A DNA stretch of 64,000 nucleotides from JBBDIM01 sp040880405 (GCA_040880405.1 JBBDIM010000042.1:1-64000); one strand, 5' to 3'. Positions 9,553 to 19,429 are shown, numbered from the stretch's first letter. Made by a program: numbers and translations. The notes: generated from the sequence alone by a model not told the origin.

Positions 9553-10401
9553 TCACACGGTCGGTCGTTGTAACCCGAAGACCCGCGCGATGACCAGCAC
9601 CACGACCGCCGCCGCCACCATAATCAGCGAAACCGCCACCGCCGCCTCGATGTTACCCACGCTCAGTTCCAGGAAGACCGTTGTGGGCAAGACCTCGGTT
9701 TTCATGCGCGTCGCCCCGGAGAAAATCAAAATCGGGCCGAACTCTCCTAAAGATCGTGCCCAAGCCAACGTCGCCGCGGTGAGCATCCCGCGCCGCGCTT
9801 CCGGCAGCACCACCAGCCAAAAGGCCTGCCCTGAGTTGCACCCTAGGGTGAGGGCCACTCGCTGTTGACGGGGTGAGATCTGATCGAAGGTCACCCGCAT
9901 CGTGCGGACGGCGAAGGCGCAGGCGACCATAAACTGGGCCAAAATCACGCTGGGAATCGCGTAGGTGATCTGCACATAGCTTTCAATCCATTGGCCGATT
10001 GAGGATTGAAATAGAATCAAGAGACTCAGCCCGATTACCAGCGGCGGCAGCACGATTGGGATATCCAAAATCGCATCGACCAGCAGCTTGCCGGGAAACT
10101 GATGCCGCGACATCAAGTACCCGATTGGCACCGCGACCCACAGTGACAGGATGGTGGTCAGCGTGCAGGAAATCAAACTGAGCCGAATCGCGTAACGGAT
10201 CTCGGGGCTATCCAGGGCCGCCAGCAGATGACCCGGCGAGGTGAAGGCGGCGTCGGCCACTAACATCGCGATGATTAGCGTCAGATAGACCGCGCCAATC
10301 ACCCCCATGCCCAGAAAGAAGGGCAGGTCCGACGGAACATGATGCGGTTTGCTCTCTCCGCGGACCGCGATCTGATTCATGGCAACCGGCGAATCGCTCA
10401 T
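9553..10401 (-). CDS. ABC transporter permease, molybdate/tungstate type (ModB-like)
   Basis: 282 aa with about six hydrophobic segments. The inner-membrane permease signature is visible in the cytoplasmic loop GCNSGQAFWLVVLPEARRGMLTAATLAWARSLGEFGP (EAA-G-I-L pattern), and LGEFGPILIFSGAT is characteristic of ModB/CysT-type permeases. Its start overlaps the binding-protein stop by 4 bp, and the ATPase gene follows after 39 bp. Confidence 0.88.
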   Translation of the reverse strand: MSDSPVAMNQIAVRGESKPHHVPSDLPFFLGMGVIGAVYLTLIIAMLVADAAFTSPGHLLAALDSPEIRYAIRLSLISCTLTTILSLWVAVPIGYLMSRHQFPGKLLVDAILDIPIVLPPLVIGLSLLILFQSSIGQWIESYVQITYAIPSVILAQFMVACAFAVRTMRVTFDQISPRQQRVALTLGCNSGQAFWLVVLPEARRGMLTAATLAWARSLGEFGPILIFSGATRMKTEVLPTTVFLELSVGNIEAAVAVSLIMVAAAVVVLVIARVFGLQRPTV

Positions 10402-11912
10402 GGCTCGGCTCGCCAGGTGAATCCGACATCTTCGAATTGCCGCCGCGACGCAGCGGAGAGGATCGCCTCTTTGAGCCTTTGGGTCAGGTGCGGATACTTG
10501 GCCGCTTTGCCAATGGCAAAGGGCTGCACCGCCTTTGCCGCCGGATGGTCCAAGGGGATGACGTCAAGATGGTTGCGGACCTGAGAGGTATTCGCTTCGT
10601 ACACGATCGCCACATCAAGGGAGCCGGTCCGCATTTGATTTACCAACAGATCGGCCGTGGGGACTCGGGTCTGGATGTTCGGCTCAATCCCCTCGTACAG
10701 CCCTGCTTGCTGGAACAGTATTTTGGTTAAGGCCCCTAAGGCACTTTGCTCTTCATTGGTGACTCCCAGCTTGAGGTCGGCTTGTGCCAGGTCGTCCATG
10801 GTCGTCAGGTTCCTGGGGTTTCCCTTGGGGACCAGCATCACAATTTGCGTTTCCGAGACGTTCAGCGGATCGATAAATGCGTCGGCTACGTCGGTCATGA
10901 ACGACTCGTCACAGGCAAAATAAGCGTCGGGACGCTGGCCACTTTTCATCATGCCCACCAATATTCCACAGCCGTTGTACACGACATTGACCCGCACCCC
11001 TTCCCGCTCTTCAAACCGGGCCACCGTCTCCTGAATCGCCATCCGGTTCACTCCACCGCTAAACAGGGTGATCTCTGGGATGTCGGCCCATTGGTCGCCT
11101 GTTACCGGCTCAAAACCGTGCCGCTCAAACTCCTCCAGTCCGCGATCCTGAGCCGCCAAATATCGGGCAAAGTGGATCGCCGCCGGAGCGGTCTTCGTGC
11201 TTTTGAGCACCGAGATGGTGACGGTTTGCGTCGCATCATCAAACGCGGGCACCGGAATCGCCCTCAGGTCGGGGTAATTCGCCAGCGTGCTATCCCAGAC
11301 AATTCCGGCGTCGATCGCCCCGATCTTCAGATCGTTCGCGATTTCGTTAACCGTTGGTTTGAAAACCTTGACGTGCTGCTCAAGCACGCTCCACTCGCCG
11401 GACTCCGAAAGGATTGACTTTGTCAACTTGCCGACTGAGGCCGCGTCTGGATTGGCGAGTCCCACGCGGACGTCCTCACGAGTCAAATCGCTGATCGACT
11501 CAATTCCCTTAGGGTTCCCTTGAGGGACGGCGATTACCGGGCGAACTTGAGCCAGCGAAAAAACCTCGTCGATCAGGTCCTGTTCTTGGGCCAGTTCCAC
11601 GTAGCTTTCGTCCGCCGCGACGTAAAGATCGCCCGATTTTGCGACGCGTAAATTGCTGAGCAGTGTGCCGGACCCGCCATATTGGAGCTGGATTCCGACC
11701 CCGTACTCATCTTCGTACTCTCGGGCGGCCGCTTCGACTGGTCCCTTGATTCCCGCGGCGCAGTAAACGGTAAGTTGATCGCCGGTGCGATTGGCCTGAC
11801 GGGCATCCGGCCCCCAGATCAGAAACGCAATCAGCGCGAACATCACCATCAGCGAACCGGCGGCCAAAGTGGCCTGGCTCGATATGCCTCGACGATCCGG
11901 TGGTGATTTCAT
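10398..11912 (-). CDS. tandem two-domain ModA-like substrate-binding protein
   Basis: 504 aa, about twice the usual ~250 aa of ModA. An N-terminal hydrophobic anchor (ATLAAGSLMVMFALIAFLIWG) is followed by two consecutive type-II binding domains. Domain 1 starts at LTVYCAAGIKGPVEAAAREYE, with YGGSGTLLSNL and DLYVAADESYVE. Domain 2 starts at ITLFSGGVNRMAIQETVARFE, with YNGCGILVGMM and DAYFACDESFM. Both halves have the GNP and DVAIVY/DAGIVW signatures of the family. It should capture molybdate, tungstate or a similar oxyanion outside the inner membrane. Whether both halves bind ligand is unknown. Confidence 0.9.
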   Translation of the reverse strand: MKSPPDRRGISSQATLAAGSLMVMFALIAFLIWGPDARQANRTGDQLTVYCAAGIKGPVEAAAREYEDEYGVGIQLQYGGSGTLLSNLRVAKSGDLYVAADESYVELAQEQDLIDEVFSLAQVRPVIAVPQGNPKGIESISDLTREDVRVGLANPDAASVGKLTKSILSESGEWSVLEQHVKVFKPTVNEIANDLKIGAIDAGIVWDSTLANYPDLRAIPVPAFDDATQTVTISVLKSTKTAPAAIHFARYLAAQDRGLEEFERHGFEPVTGDQWADIPEITLFSGGVNRMAIQETVARFEEREGVRVNVVYNGCGILVGMMKSGQRPDAYFACDESFMTDVADAFIDPLNVSETQIVMLVPKGNPRNLTTMDDLAQADLKLGVTNEEQSALGALTKILFQQAGLYEGIEPNIQTRVPTADLLVNQMRTGSLDVAIVYEANTSQVRNHLDVIPLDHPAAKAVQPFAIGKAAKYPHLTQRLKEAILSAASRRQFEDVGFTWRAEP

Positions 11913-11956
11913 ACGAGGACGCTTTCAGGGAAACGTGGCATCACAAAGGTGCGAAT

Positions 11957-12664
11957 TCAGGAGACGTTTGCCTCGTTGGTAGTTTCGTCGGTGGCCTCTT
12001 CGCTGGCCGAGTGAAAACGACCTTCCCGCATTTTGATCGTTCGATCGGCAAACCCCAAGGCGTAGTCGTCATGGGTCACCAGCAGGACCGCGCCACCATC
12101 ATGGGCGAATTGCGTCAAAAATTGCAGCACTCCCTCGGCGTTTTCCCGATCGAGATTCCCGGTCGGCTCGTCCGCAAGCAGTAAGCCGGGCCGGTTTAAC
12201 AAGGCCCGGGCCAAGGCTGTCCGCTGCCGCTCGCCGGTGCTCAGGGCGTCCGGTTTGTGGTGCAAGCGATGCGACATGCCGAGCATTTCCAGTAACTCCT
12301 GGGCCCGCGCGGCGGCGTTTTCCATGGGCCACGCCATGCTTGGCACCCGGACATTCTCGAGTACCGAGAGGTACGGGACCAAATGAAATTGCTGGAACAC
12401 AAATCCAATTCGCTTGGCCCGAAACTGGGCGCGTTGTTCCGGCGATAAGCTGTAGAGATTTTGTCCCTCGACCATTACCTGGCCATCGTCCGGCTTGAGG
12501 AGCCCTCCGGCGGCCAACAGTAGTGTGGTTTTACCGCAACCGCTCGGTCCACGGATCGCCACGAAATGACCCGCGTCGACTTCCAGCGAGACCTCGCTGA
12601 CCGCGTCGACACGACCGTCAGGGCCGCGATATTGTTTCGTCAGTCGTTGGACACCAAGGAGCAT
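11957..12664 (-). CDS. ABC transporter ATP-binding protein, LolD/MacB family
   Basis: 235 aa from the ATG at 12664 (MLLGVQRLTKQYRG); the upstream open frame to 12781 overlaps the permease gene and is not family-like. Walker A is GPSGCGKTT, the Q-loop FVFQQFHLVPYLSVLENV, the signature LSTGERQRTALARALL, Walker B LLLADEPTGNLD and H-loop VTHDD. FQQFHL and DEPTGNLD are hallmarks of the LolD/MacB/FtsE group. It partners the FtsX-type permease directly upstream. Confidence 0.92.
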   Translation of the reverse strand: MLLGVQRLTKQYRGPDGRVDAVSEVSLEVDAGHFVAIRGPSGCGKTTLLLAAGGLLKPDDGQVMVEGQNLYSLSPEQRAQFRAKRIGFVFQQFHLVPYLSVLENVRVPSMAWPMENAAARAQELLEMLGMSHRLHHKPDALSTGERQRTALARALLNRPGLLLADEPTGNLDRENAEGVLQFLTQFAHDGGAVLLVTHDDYALGFADRTIKMREGRFHSASEEATDETTNEANVS

Positions 12665-12710
12665 ACGTGAGGTTCTTCTGGTCAAAAGTAAGGAGCGATG
12701 GTTGGCCGGA

Positions 12711-13985
12711 TTACGATTCGCGGAGTGCAAGGGCAGGGTCTTGCCGAGTGGCCAAGATCGCTGGAATCCAGCTCGCGACAACCGACAACACCGGGGCGAC
12801 CAACAGCGCCATCAGCAAGAGCGCGGGATCCCAGGCCCAGAGCCCGTTTTCCGCGACCACGACATCACCCAGTGAAGCCCCAATCATCACGCCCGCCAGA
12901 TATCCGATCGCGCCACCCACAAGCCCCAGCAAGATCGCCTTCTGCAAAAACAGTAGCATGATCTGCGAACCTCGGACACCGATCGCCCGCAAGATTCCGA
13001 TTTCGGCAAGACGGCTTCGAACATTTGCGATTCCAAGGGTCGCTAGCCAGGCCGCCGCCCCTAACACCACGAGCGGAACCAGGATCGAAGCAAACGATTC
13101 CTGGCGGCTCCGCATTTCCGCGCGATTATGTTTCTCGGCCAACAATGCCGCTTCCGCTTCATCTGCGGCCCGGTTCCTCGCTTCGGCCCGAGCCAAGGCC
13201 TGCGAGGCGAATTCGATTACCTGGGTATCAGGCAAGATCGCGGAGATCTCTCTTCGAATCTGGGCCAGACGGTCTCCGGCGCATTCGCATTCAAGGGCCA
13301 GGATAGCGTTGATTTGGCCGGTCTTGCCCAGCAGATCTTGCGCCTCTTTCAGGTCGATCCAGAGGGTAATGTCGTCCTTGCTGCCCCGCTCCTCGTAGGT
13401 GGTGGTGACGGTGAAGTCGCGACCGAGCAGCGTGATTTTGTCCCCTTTGGAAAGCTTGAGACTTTGGGCCAGTTCATGCCCCACCACTACCGTACCAGGC
13501 GGGACCGCGTCGAGCAGCGGTTTTTTCATGTCGCGGTGCAGCAGCGGGACCTCTCCGCGCGTGCCGATCAAGATGATTGTTCGCTGCTGCTCTGGCCATT
13601 TCAGCTTTTGCTGCAAGCTGGGGAGTAAGTGGTTGATGGTCACAATCTTGGAGTTGGCCAGTCGGGTCGCGTACTCCTCCGGCATGTAGTGCGAAGCGAA
13701 GTCGTCCGCGTACAGGTCTCCCAGGTTTTGATCCTGGGGGAGAATCAACACATTGAAACCCATTTTGAGCATCATCTTGCGGTAATCGTCTTCCAACTCC
13801 TTCATTCGCTGGGCGGTTTCCGCTTCGCGCTCAGCGACGATCCGGTCGGTCTCCAGGTCGTGGGCGCGAAGCAGCGTCATCGCCCCGGTCAGGCAAGTAA
13901 CGGCAATCACCACCGATATCAGGCCCAGGCCGAAGTTCAACTTGCGGTGGAAGATCTCGCGAAGGATCAGGTGCCAAATGCTCAT
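12711..13985 (-). CDS. ABC transporter permease, MacB/LolC/FtsX type
   Basis: 424 aa. One N-terminal membrane segment (FGLGLISVVIAVTCLTGAMTLL) is followed by a ~240-residue extracytoplasmic domain and three C-terminal membrane segments in an FtsX domain (RLAEIGILRAIGVRGSQIMLLFLQKAILLGLVGGAIGYLAG). This is the MacB/LolC layout for mechanotransmission rather than import. It sits between a secreted/anchored partner protein gene and the LolD-like ATPase. The cargo is not evident. Confidence 0.88.
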   Translation of the reverse strand: MSIWHLILREIFHRKLNFGLGLISVVIAVTCLTGAMTLLRAHDLETDRIVAEREAETAQRMKELEDDYRKMMLKMGFNVLILPQDQNLGDLYADDFASHYMPEEYATRLANSKIVTINHLLPSLQQKLKWPEQQRTIILIGTRGEVPLLHRDMKKPLLDAVPPGTVVVGHELAQSLKLSKGDKITLLGRDFTVTTTYEERGSKDDITLWIDLKEAQDLLGKTGQINAILALECECAGDRLAQIRREISAILPDTQVIEFASQALARAEARNRAADEAEAALLAEKHNRAEMRSRQESFASILVPLVVLGAAAWLATLGIANVRSRLAEIGILRAIGVRGSQIMLLFLQKAILLGLVGGAIGYLAGVMIGASLGDVVVAENGLWAWDPALLLMALLVAPVLSVVASWIPAILATRQDPALALRES

Positions 13986-14039
13986 CGAAACCGTGGGATG
14001 TGGAATGGAAGGGAACCAAGCGGAACCGTGGGAAATTCG

Positions 14040-15296
14040 CTACGAGGGCCGCATGACCATCACGGTTCCACCTCCGACGATCACGACGACGCCAATCGCA
14101 ATGACAATCAACATGTTGCGACGCAAAGGACTGGTTCCCGCTTCATCTCCCTCGATATTCTCGTGGGCAGATGAATGCTCGCCGTGCTGTTCATCTGGCG
14201 AAGCCTGCGGGGCACTGGTGGTTAAGTTGGAGTCGGGCGGGAAATCGATCACGATTTCATCCGCGGCGGTAGAGGTGTTGGTTGTTTCATCCGTTGCGGA
14301 TCGTGTGGCGTCCTGAACCATGGCCACCTCGACAAACTTATCGAGCCCCGAGAGCGGCGGTAGTTCTCGCTCATGGCCGATGCTTTCCTCCACGAGCTCG
14401 CCCCATTGGATGTTCATCAAGAGATCAACGCCTGGGTTTTGCTCTTTGACCTGGCAGGAACAAGGACCGATCAAAAACTCGCACGCCTCTTGAATCGTCC
14501 CGTCGTTGATGCCGGCACCGACCAAGCCATAGATCGTGCGACCGCGGCCGCAGACCGGGAAGGCCAGCGGTTCCCCCTCAAACTCTTTCAGGTCCGCTTC
14601 GGTCTCCATCAGCATTTTGACGAAGGGCTCTTCCCGCGGGTCATCGCGGGCGACCTGCACAATCGAGAAATCGACGCGCAGTTGCGGGGCGTCCGGGTTG
14701 GCGGTGGCAATCACATCGGGAGATTGTTCCGGGATTTGCAATTCCTCGGTCAACTGCTCCAGCCGTGAGGTGAGGGTTTCCAGGGCCTGCTGGTCCTTTT
14801 CCTGGTCGCCCGACTCAAGCAACACCCAGACGGTCGACTGCCCGGCGAGGATGCGCTCGGCGACCTTTTGCCGAGCGGGGGAGTTGAGCAGGGTATCGAC
14901 ACGCTCTTCGGCCAATGGTCCGGAAAACACGGTGGCCACATGCGGGGCGGTGCGGGGAGACCGGGCGACGATCCAGGGTGTTTGGGGAGATTCCTGCAGC
15001 TCCCAAACTTCTTTAACCGGGCCGTTCAGTTCGGGGCCCTCGATATCGACCAAGTGCAGCCGCACATTACCGCCGGTCCCTTCCGAGCGGTCCGCTTTGG
15101 CGAGCGGTTCTAACAGCGACCGCTGCTCGGAAGTGAACTCCCCTTCATAGTAGACGTACACCTCGTACGGATCGGCGGGCCAACGCTCGAGCGCAAAGCG
15201 ATAGACCGGAACAGTGCAGGCAATCGCCAAGTTAATGCCCGCCAGCAGACCCAACAGGGTGAGGCCTACGGTGAATATGGACTTGCACTGCGGCAT
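14040..15296 (-). CDS. planctomycete membrane-anchored protein associated with an FtsX/LolD transporter
   Basis: 418 aa from the ATG at 15296 (MPQCKSIFTVGLTLLGLLAGINLAIA), which supplies a signal peptide; an upstream extension to 15440 lacks family features. After the signal comes CTVPVYRFALERWPADPYEV, then a thioredoxin-fold-like alpha/beta region and a long acidic linker. It ends in a C-terminal transmembrane segment (MLIVIAIGVVVIVGGGTVMV). A short gap to the permease gene suggests one operon. It probably acts with the transporter at the inner membrane; its biochemical role is unknown. Confidence 0.75.
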   Translation of the reverse strand: MPQCKSIFTVGLTLLGLLAGINLAIACTVPVYRFALERWPADPYEVYVYYEGEFTSEQRSLLEPLAKADRSEGTGGNVRLHLVDIEGPELNGPVKEVWELQESPQTPWIVARSPRTAPHVATVFSGPLAEERVDTLLNSPARQKVAERILAGQSTVWVLLESGDQEKDQQALETLTSRLEQLTEELQIPEQSPDVIATANPDAPQLRVDFSIVQVARDDPREEPFVKMLMETEADLKEFEGEPLAFPVCGRGRTIYGLVGAGINDGTIQEACEFLIGPCSCQVKEQNPGVDLLMNIQWGELVEESIGHERELPPLSGLDKFVEVAMVQDATRSATDETTNTSTAADEIVIDFPPDSNLTTSAPQASPDEQHGEHSSAHENIEGDEAGTSPLRRNMLIVIAIGVVVIVGGGTVMVMRPS

Positions 15297-15566
15297 GACC
15301 AAGACTCCTTCCGTGGGAACCGGACCCACAGGATGTGTGGGACGAACGATTCCCCGGTGATTAGGTAACAAATCGAGGGGACTCAACCGCTCGATCGTCG
15401 GCGGGTGAGGTTTGGGGCAGGGACCGCAACGCGGGGTCACGTCTCAGGCTAAGTATCTCGGATTGAACGCAAAAACTCAACCAAACGCCGCGAAGTTTTC
15501 CGCCAGTTCGCGGAATCTTCAAATCGTATCGCCTAGGCAAGCTAACAAATATGGTGATTCCCCCCG

Positions 15567-16091
15567 TCACGAACCAGGGGCAACCCTCACCCCCCGGAAC
15601 CGAACCCCTTGGGTTCCCCAGCTATGCAGCGCTAGGGTCCCCTGTGCGAAGGCCTCGTCTTCCACCTCGAAATCCTTTTCGCCGTCGACCCAGACCGTTA
15701 GCTTCGAACCGGCCATTTCGATCTTCACGTGGTGCCAATGGTTGCGGCGATAGCCGAGCCCGTTCTTCGCCAAGACCTGGTAATCGTCTCCATTTTTGCG
15801 GGCCAAGATCCTGAATTTCCGCTGCATGTCGGCGGCCCAAAGGTAATGATGGCTCTCGTCCCGCAGGCGGAACGCGAATCCCAGGGTGTCGTCATCTTCT
15901 GAATTGAACTCGAACTCGATTTGCCCATCGCCGAACTCGCCCTCCTCGAAGATCCGCAGGGTTGCGTAGCGCTGCGTTTCCGGATTGGCATCGGTGGCGC
16001 TACCTTGGTAGATGTTGGACCGTTGGTGAATCTCCGTTCCCCGAACGATCCATTGGCTTGGTGCTGAGATCGGTTTGTCCTGCGTATCCAC
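15567..16091 (-). pseudogene. detached C-terminal LamG/DUF1080-like domain of the PQQ protein (out of frame)
   Basis: 174 aa of good coding sequence (QIEFEFNSEDDDTLGFAFRLRD... HWHHVKIEMAGSKLTVWVDGE) forming a concanavalin-like beta-sandwich. It has no plausible independent start (GTG at 16091, no ribosome-binding site). It lies in a different frame from the upstream PQQ protein, whose own frame degenerates into Ser/Arg-rich shadow translation past ~16100. The two most likely formed one protein, broken by a frameshift at 16090-16140, perhaps in the GGGG run at 16126-16129. It may be a sequencing error or a true lesion. Confidence 0.6.
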
Positions 16092-19000
16092 ACTTTCCAG
16101 CGATCCTCCGCTACCGGTAACAGGTGGGGATCGAAGGTAAACCGGGCATCGACCGAGCGACTCGGCTTGCCTTCCAAATCGAACGCCCGCGATTTGAGGG
16201 TCGTATCGCTGGCGATCTCCAGCGGTTCGCTGTAGCGGAGGGAATCGCGAGTCGGCGCGGTCCCATCCAACGTGTAGCGGACCTCGTGCAGCAGTTCATC
16301 CGCTTCCAGTTTAACGGTCACCGCTTCGGCAAACGCGCCACCGGCCGGTTCGATCTTCGGTGCCCGCAGTCCGTCCGGTTCCAGGGCGAACCACGATTGA
16401 TTCAGGTAACTACACTTGCAACCGGCCGAGGCATCCGGGACCAGCACGATGCCCCCGGCGGGAATCGCATTGATCCAGCACCCAGGGCGGACTCCGCCGT
16501 AGTTTTCCGTTTTTTCGTTCATGCCCAAGTCGTAGTACCCGAGCGTTGCCGAGCGGAACAGCATGGTGTGTTTGGAACCGGCCAAAACACCACATCCGTA
16601 CGAGCGGCTAAAGTTGAATTCGCGTTCTTCCCCGGTATTCAAGTCCCAGGCACCACCTTGAGCGTAGATCGTGTTCTCGTTGATCATGGGGCGGGATTCA
16701 TACTTGGTTTTCTTTTCCCATCGCAGCTTGCCAGTCTCGGCATCGAAGGTGCTCAGTTTGCCGCCGATTTCCGAGGCCAACGCGAACCGGGTCGGCTGGT
16801 AGCCCATCAGCAGCGTGTTGTGATCTCCGGCGAGCGAAAGGAGGGTGCCATCGATGTTGACCTCGTTTTTCCATTGCTGGTATCCCTTTTTTGCCTCAAA
16901 GGCGAGCAGGACGCCGGGGGCGTGCTCGTCCGCCTTTTTGTCACGTTCTCGATCGAACAACGCCTGGGGCCGATCGACCAAGTAAACCCGCTCTGGGCCG
17001 ATTGCAATGGCGTTGTGCCGAATGGAGTGCTGGGCATCGTACCGCCAAAGCGATTCGCCATTGCGAGCATCCAGCGCGAAGAACGTTTTCGACTCGGTCA
17101 ACAGCGACTTCATATCGCCGCCACGGTTTAGATAGCGGTAAGTCACCACATGTTCCGGATCGGCCAGCGTGCCGTAGAGGACACCGTCGACACACGCGAT
17201 ATAGCCCCAAGTCCCCCCCGGTTTGCCTTGGTCGTCGACCGGAACCTCGAACTTCCCGAGCAGCTCCCCGGTTTTGCGGTCCAAACGGAGGCAATGCCCC
17301 TCGCGACGAACGAAGACCCCATCGTCGCTGACGCAGTAATTGCTGTGGGTCCCGGCGGTCCCCATCAGCTCGTCGCCATCGTACGCCTTGAGGATGCCGG
17401 GCAACGAATACTTCCACACGACGCGGCCATTGTAGGCGTCGACACAAGCCAATTCATCGAGCCCCTCGGAATAGAGGAAGCCTTCGTAGAACAGCGGGCT
17501 TGGCCCGCGACCATGCCGCTGCGGCATCGCGACATCGATATCGCGGAACCAGAGCATTCCGAGCGGTCCCTTGATCAGATCGTCCGTGGAACAGAGCGAA
17601 TTGCCGGGGTCGGAATATTGGTGCGTCCAACTTCCCGCGCCTGCGAGGGCACCTCGCTGCTCGCGCCGCATGTTGTTTGGTTTGCCGACCATTATCGTCC
17701 CGCCGTAGGGACGCAGCAATCGTCCCGCCTCACCATCCGAGGCGATCAGGCTTTCCCCTTCGGTTACGGAACGCCCGGAGACGATTAGGTTGGCGAAGTA
17801 GGTCGGCAGGCGAGAATCGTCCAGGTCTTCGACCCAAACCAACGTGATTCGACTACCGAGCAAGCCGGCGTCCGCCAAACGCTCACGCGTCCGCTGCGAC
17901 CGCGCAAAATCGTCATCGACCGCGATGATATGCAGGTTGGTTGCGTGGGCCAAAGCCTCAGCCAAAAAGCCCTCTTCACAATCGAAATCGAGGCAGTACC
18001 CCTCGGTTGATTCCAATGATGCGACGATTTCCGCGGCCGCCGCGTCAATCTCCGTGGGGATTTCGGACGGGGCCGATTTGCCGGATTGATCATGAACCAA
18101 TGCGGCAGGGTCGTCAAAAGGGGGCTCCGTCGCGGCGAAACAGTGGATGGTGCCGTTGTCGGTACTGACCAGCAACCGGCCATCGGCCACGGCCAAACCT
18201 TGCACCGTGCTGTCGACTGCGTGCGACCAGACGATCTTGCCCGCGGGGCCATCGACCAGCACGACCCGATCCTTTCCACCCGCGATGACATGATCCCCCG
18301 CGACAATGATCTCGCCGCTCCCATCGACCCCTTTGAGAGCCCAGAGCGGTTCCAACCCTTGAGCCTTGCTGGCGTTACCGCGGCGGTCGACTTTATCTAC
18401 TTCGATCCAGCGGTAACCTTGCAATTGATCCCCCGCGACGCGAACTAAACCATCGCTGGTCGCCGCCATCGCGCCATCGCCAATGGTGCTCTCCGCCTGG
18501 CCCGTTTGGATATCGAAGGCGATTCCGCTGTTTAAGAACATTCCCCCGACCGCCATGGTTTGGGCACCACCCTTGTGCCCAAACTGTTGCAGGTGGAAGT
18601 ACTGGAACTTGCCGGTTTCCCGCTCGAACGCGGCAGGGACGGCCCGGCCGGTTGGCATCAGGATTCTCTTTTGCAGCGCGCCCTCTTGCGGCTGATAATC
18701 GGAGGCGACCAAATACCCCTGGGCCGAGACCCCACTCTCGGCATCAGCCCCCCCGTGCGGCTGCGGCATGTAGATGGAACCGGAATCGTCGTTTTGCCAG
18801 AGTAGATCACCGGTTTCGCAATTGAGTGCGTAAAAGAAAATGCCATCGGTGGGCCAAATGCCGGCCGCGAAGTAGACGACATCGTCCACCACCATAGGTC
18901 CGCCCCGAGCCGGCCACTTCGAAATCATCCGCGAATTGCCCAACCGGCGGGCGTGATCCGGTCCGCCTCGTTTCTGCCAGTGCAGGCTCCCATCCTCGGC

Positions 19001-19429
19001 GGACAGGGCATACAAGTAGCCATCGTCACTTCCCACAAACACGCGGTCTTGCCAGAGCGTCGGCGCAAATCGGATCGGGCCTTCGGTGATGAAGCTCCAA
19101 CGAACTTCACCGCTGGCCGCATCGACTGCGTACACGGCGCCATCGACTGAACTGCCGAAGTAGACGGTGCCATCCTTCACCACGGTGTGGAAGGCTTGGT
19201 CGAAGGTCATCCGCTCCGAGCGGGGCCAGGCACGCTGAGGTTGATGCCTTGGCTTGAAGGTCCACTGGGAATGCAACCCTTCCGGTAAGGTCTCGGCCGT
19301 GTAGCCATCCCGAGCCGGATTGCCACGATAAGTCTCCCACTCCGCGGCAGACGCCATGTGGGTAACGATCAAAAGCCCGACGATGCAGGCGAATACCAGA
19401 CCGACGTTTGGACGAATGATGAGCTTCAT
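15725..19429 (-). CDS. secreted PQQ-like beta-propeller protein with degenerate methyltransferase-like insert (frameshifted C-terminus)
   Basis: The uninterrupted frame gives 1234 aa. An N-terminal signal peptide (VGLVFACIVGLLIVTHMASA) precedes PQQ-type repeats (e.g. VYFGSSVDGAVYAVDAASGE, VFVGSDDGYLYALSAEDGS). In the middle, residues ~450-600 resemble a SAM methyltransferase fold (CLDFDCEEGFLAEALA... IIAVDDDFARSQRTRERLADAG) with a degenerate glycine motif. A second propeller set and a chitobiase-like beta domain (LLHEVRYTLDGTAPTRDS) follow. The last ~115 codons are read out of frame; the genuine ending is the LamG-like domain at 15567-16091. Likely extracytoplasmic. The function is unknown. 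Confidence 0.8.
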   Translation of the reverse strand: MKLIIRPNVGLVFACIVGLLIVTHMASAAEWETYRGNPARDGYTAETLPEGLHSQWTFKPRHQPQRAWPRSERMTFDQAFHTVVKDGTVYFGSSVDGAVYAVDAASGEVRWSFITEGPIRFAPTLWQDRVFVGSDDGYLYALSAEDGSLHWQKRGGPDHARRLGNSRMISKWPARGGPMVVDDVVYFAAGIWPTDGIFFYALNCETGDLLWQNDDSGSIYMPQPHGGADAESGVSAQGYLVASDYQPQEGALQKRILMPTGRAVPAAFERETGKFQYFHLQQFGHKGGAQTMAVGGMFLNSGIAFDIQTGQAESTIGDGAMAATSDGLVRVAGDQLQGYRWIEVDKVDRRGNASKAQGLEPLWALKGVDGSGEIIVAGDHVIAGGKDRVVLVDGPAGKIVWSHAVDSTVQGLAVADGRLLVSTDNGTIHCFAATEPPFDDPAALVHDQSGKSAPSEIPTEIDAAAAEIVASLESTEGYCLDFDCEEGFLAEALAHATNLHIIAVDDDFARSQRTRERLADAGLLGSRITLVWVEDLDDSRLPTYFANLIVSGRSVTEGESLIASDGEAGRLLRPYGGTIMVGKPNNMRREQRGALAGAGSWTHQYSDPGNSLCSTDDLIKGPLGMLWFRDIDVAMPQRHGRGPSPLFYEGFLYSEGLDELACVDAYNGRVVWKYSLPGILKAYDGDELMGTAGTHSNYCVSDDGVFVRREGHCLRLDRKTGELLGKFEVPVDDQGKPGGTWGYIACVDGVLYGTLADPEHVVTYRYLNRGGDMKSLLTESKTFFALDARNGESLWRYDAQHSIRHNAIAIGPERVYLVDRPQALFDRERDKKADEHAPGVLLAFEAKKGYQQWKNEVNIDGTLLSLAGDHNTLLMGYQPTRFALASEIGGKLSTFDAETGKLRWEKKTKYESRPMINENTIYAQGGAWDLNTGEEREFNFSRSYGCGVLAGSKHTMLFRSATLGYYDLGMNEKTENYGGVRPGCWINAIPAGGIVLVPDASAGCKCSYLNQSWFALEPDGLRAPKIEPAGGAFAEAVTVKLEADELLHEVRYTLDGTAPTRDSLRYSEPLEIASDTTLKSRAFDLEGKPSRSVDARFTFDPHLLPVAEDRWKVWIRRTNRSQHQANGSFGERRFTNGPTSTKVAPPMPIRKRSATQPCGSSRRASSAMGKSSSSSIQKMTTPWDSRSACGTRAIITFGPPTCSGNSGSWPAKMETITRSWRRTGSAIAATIGTT

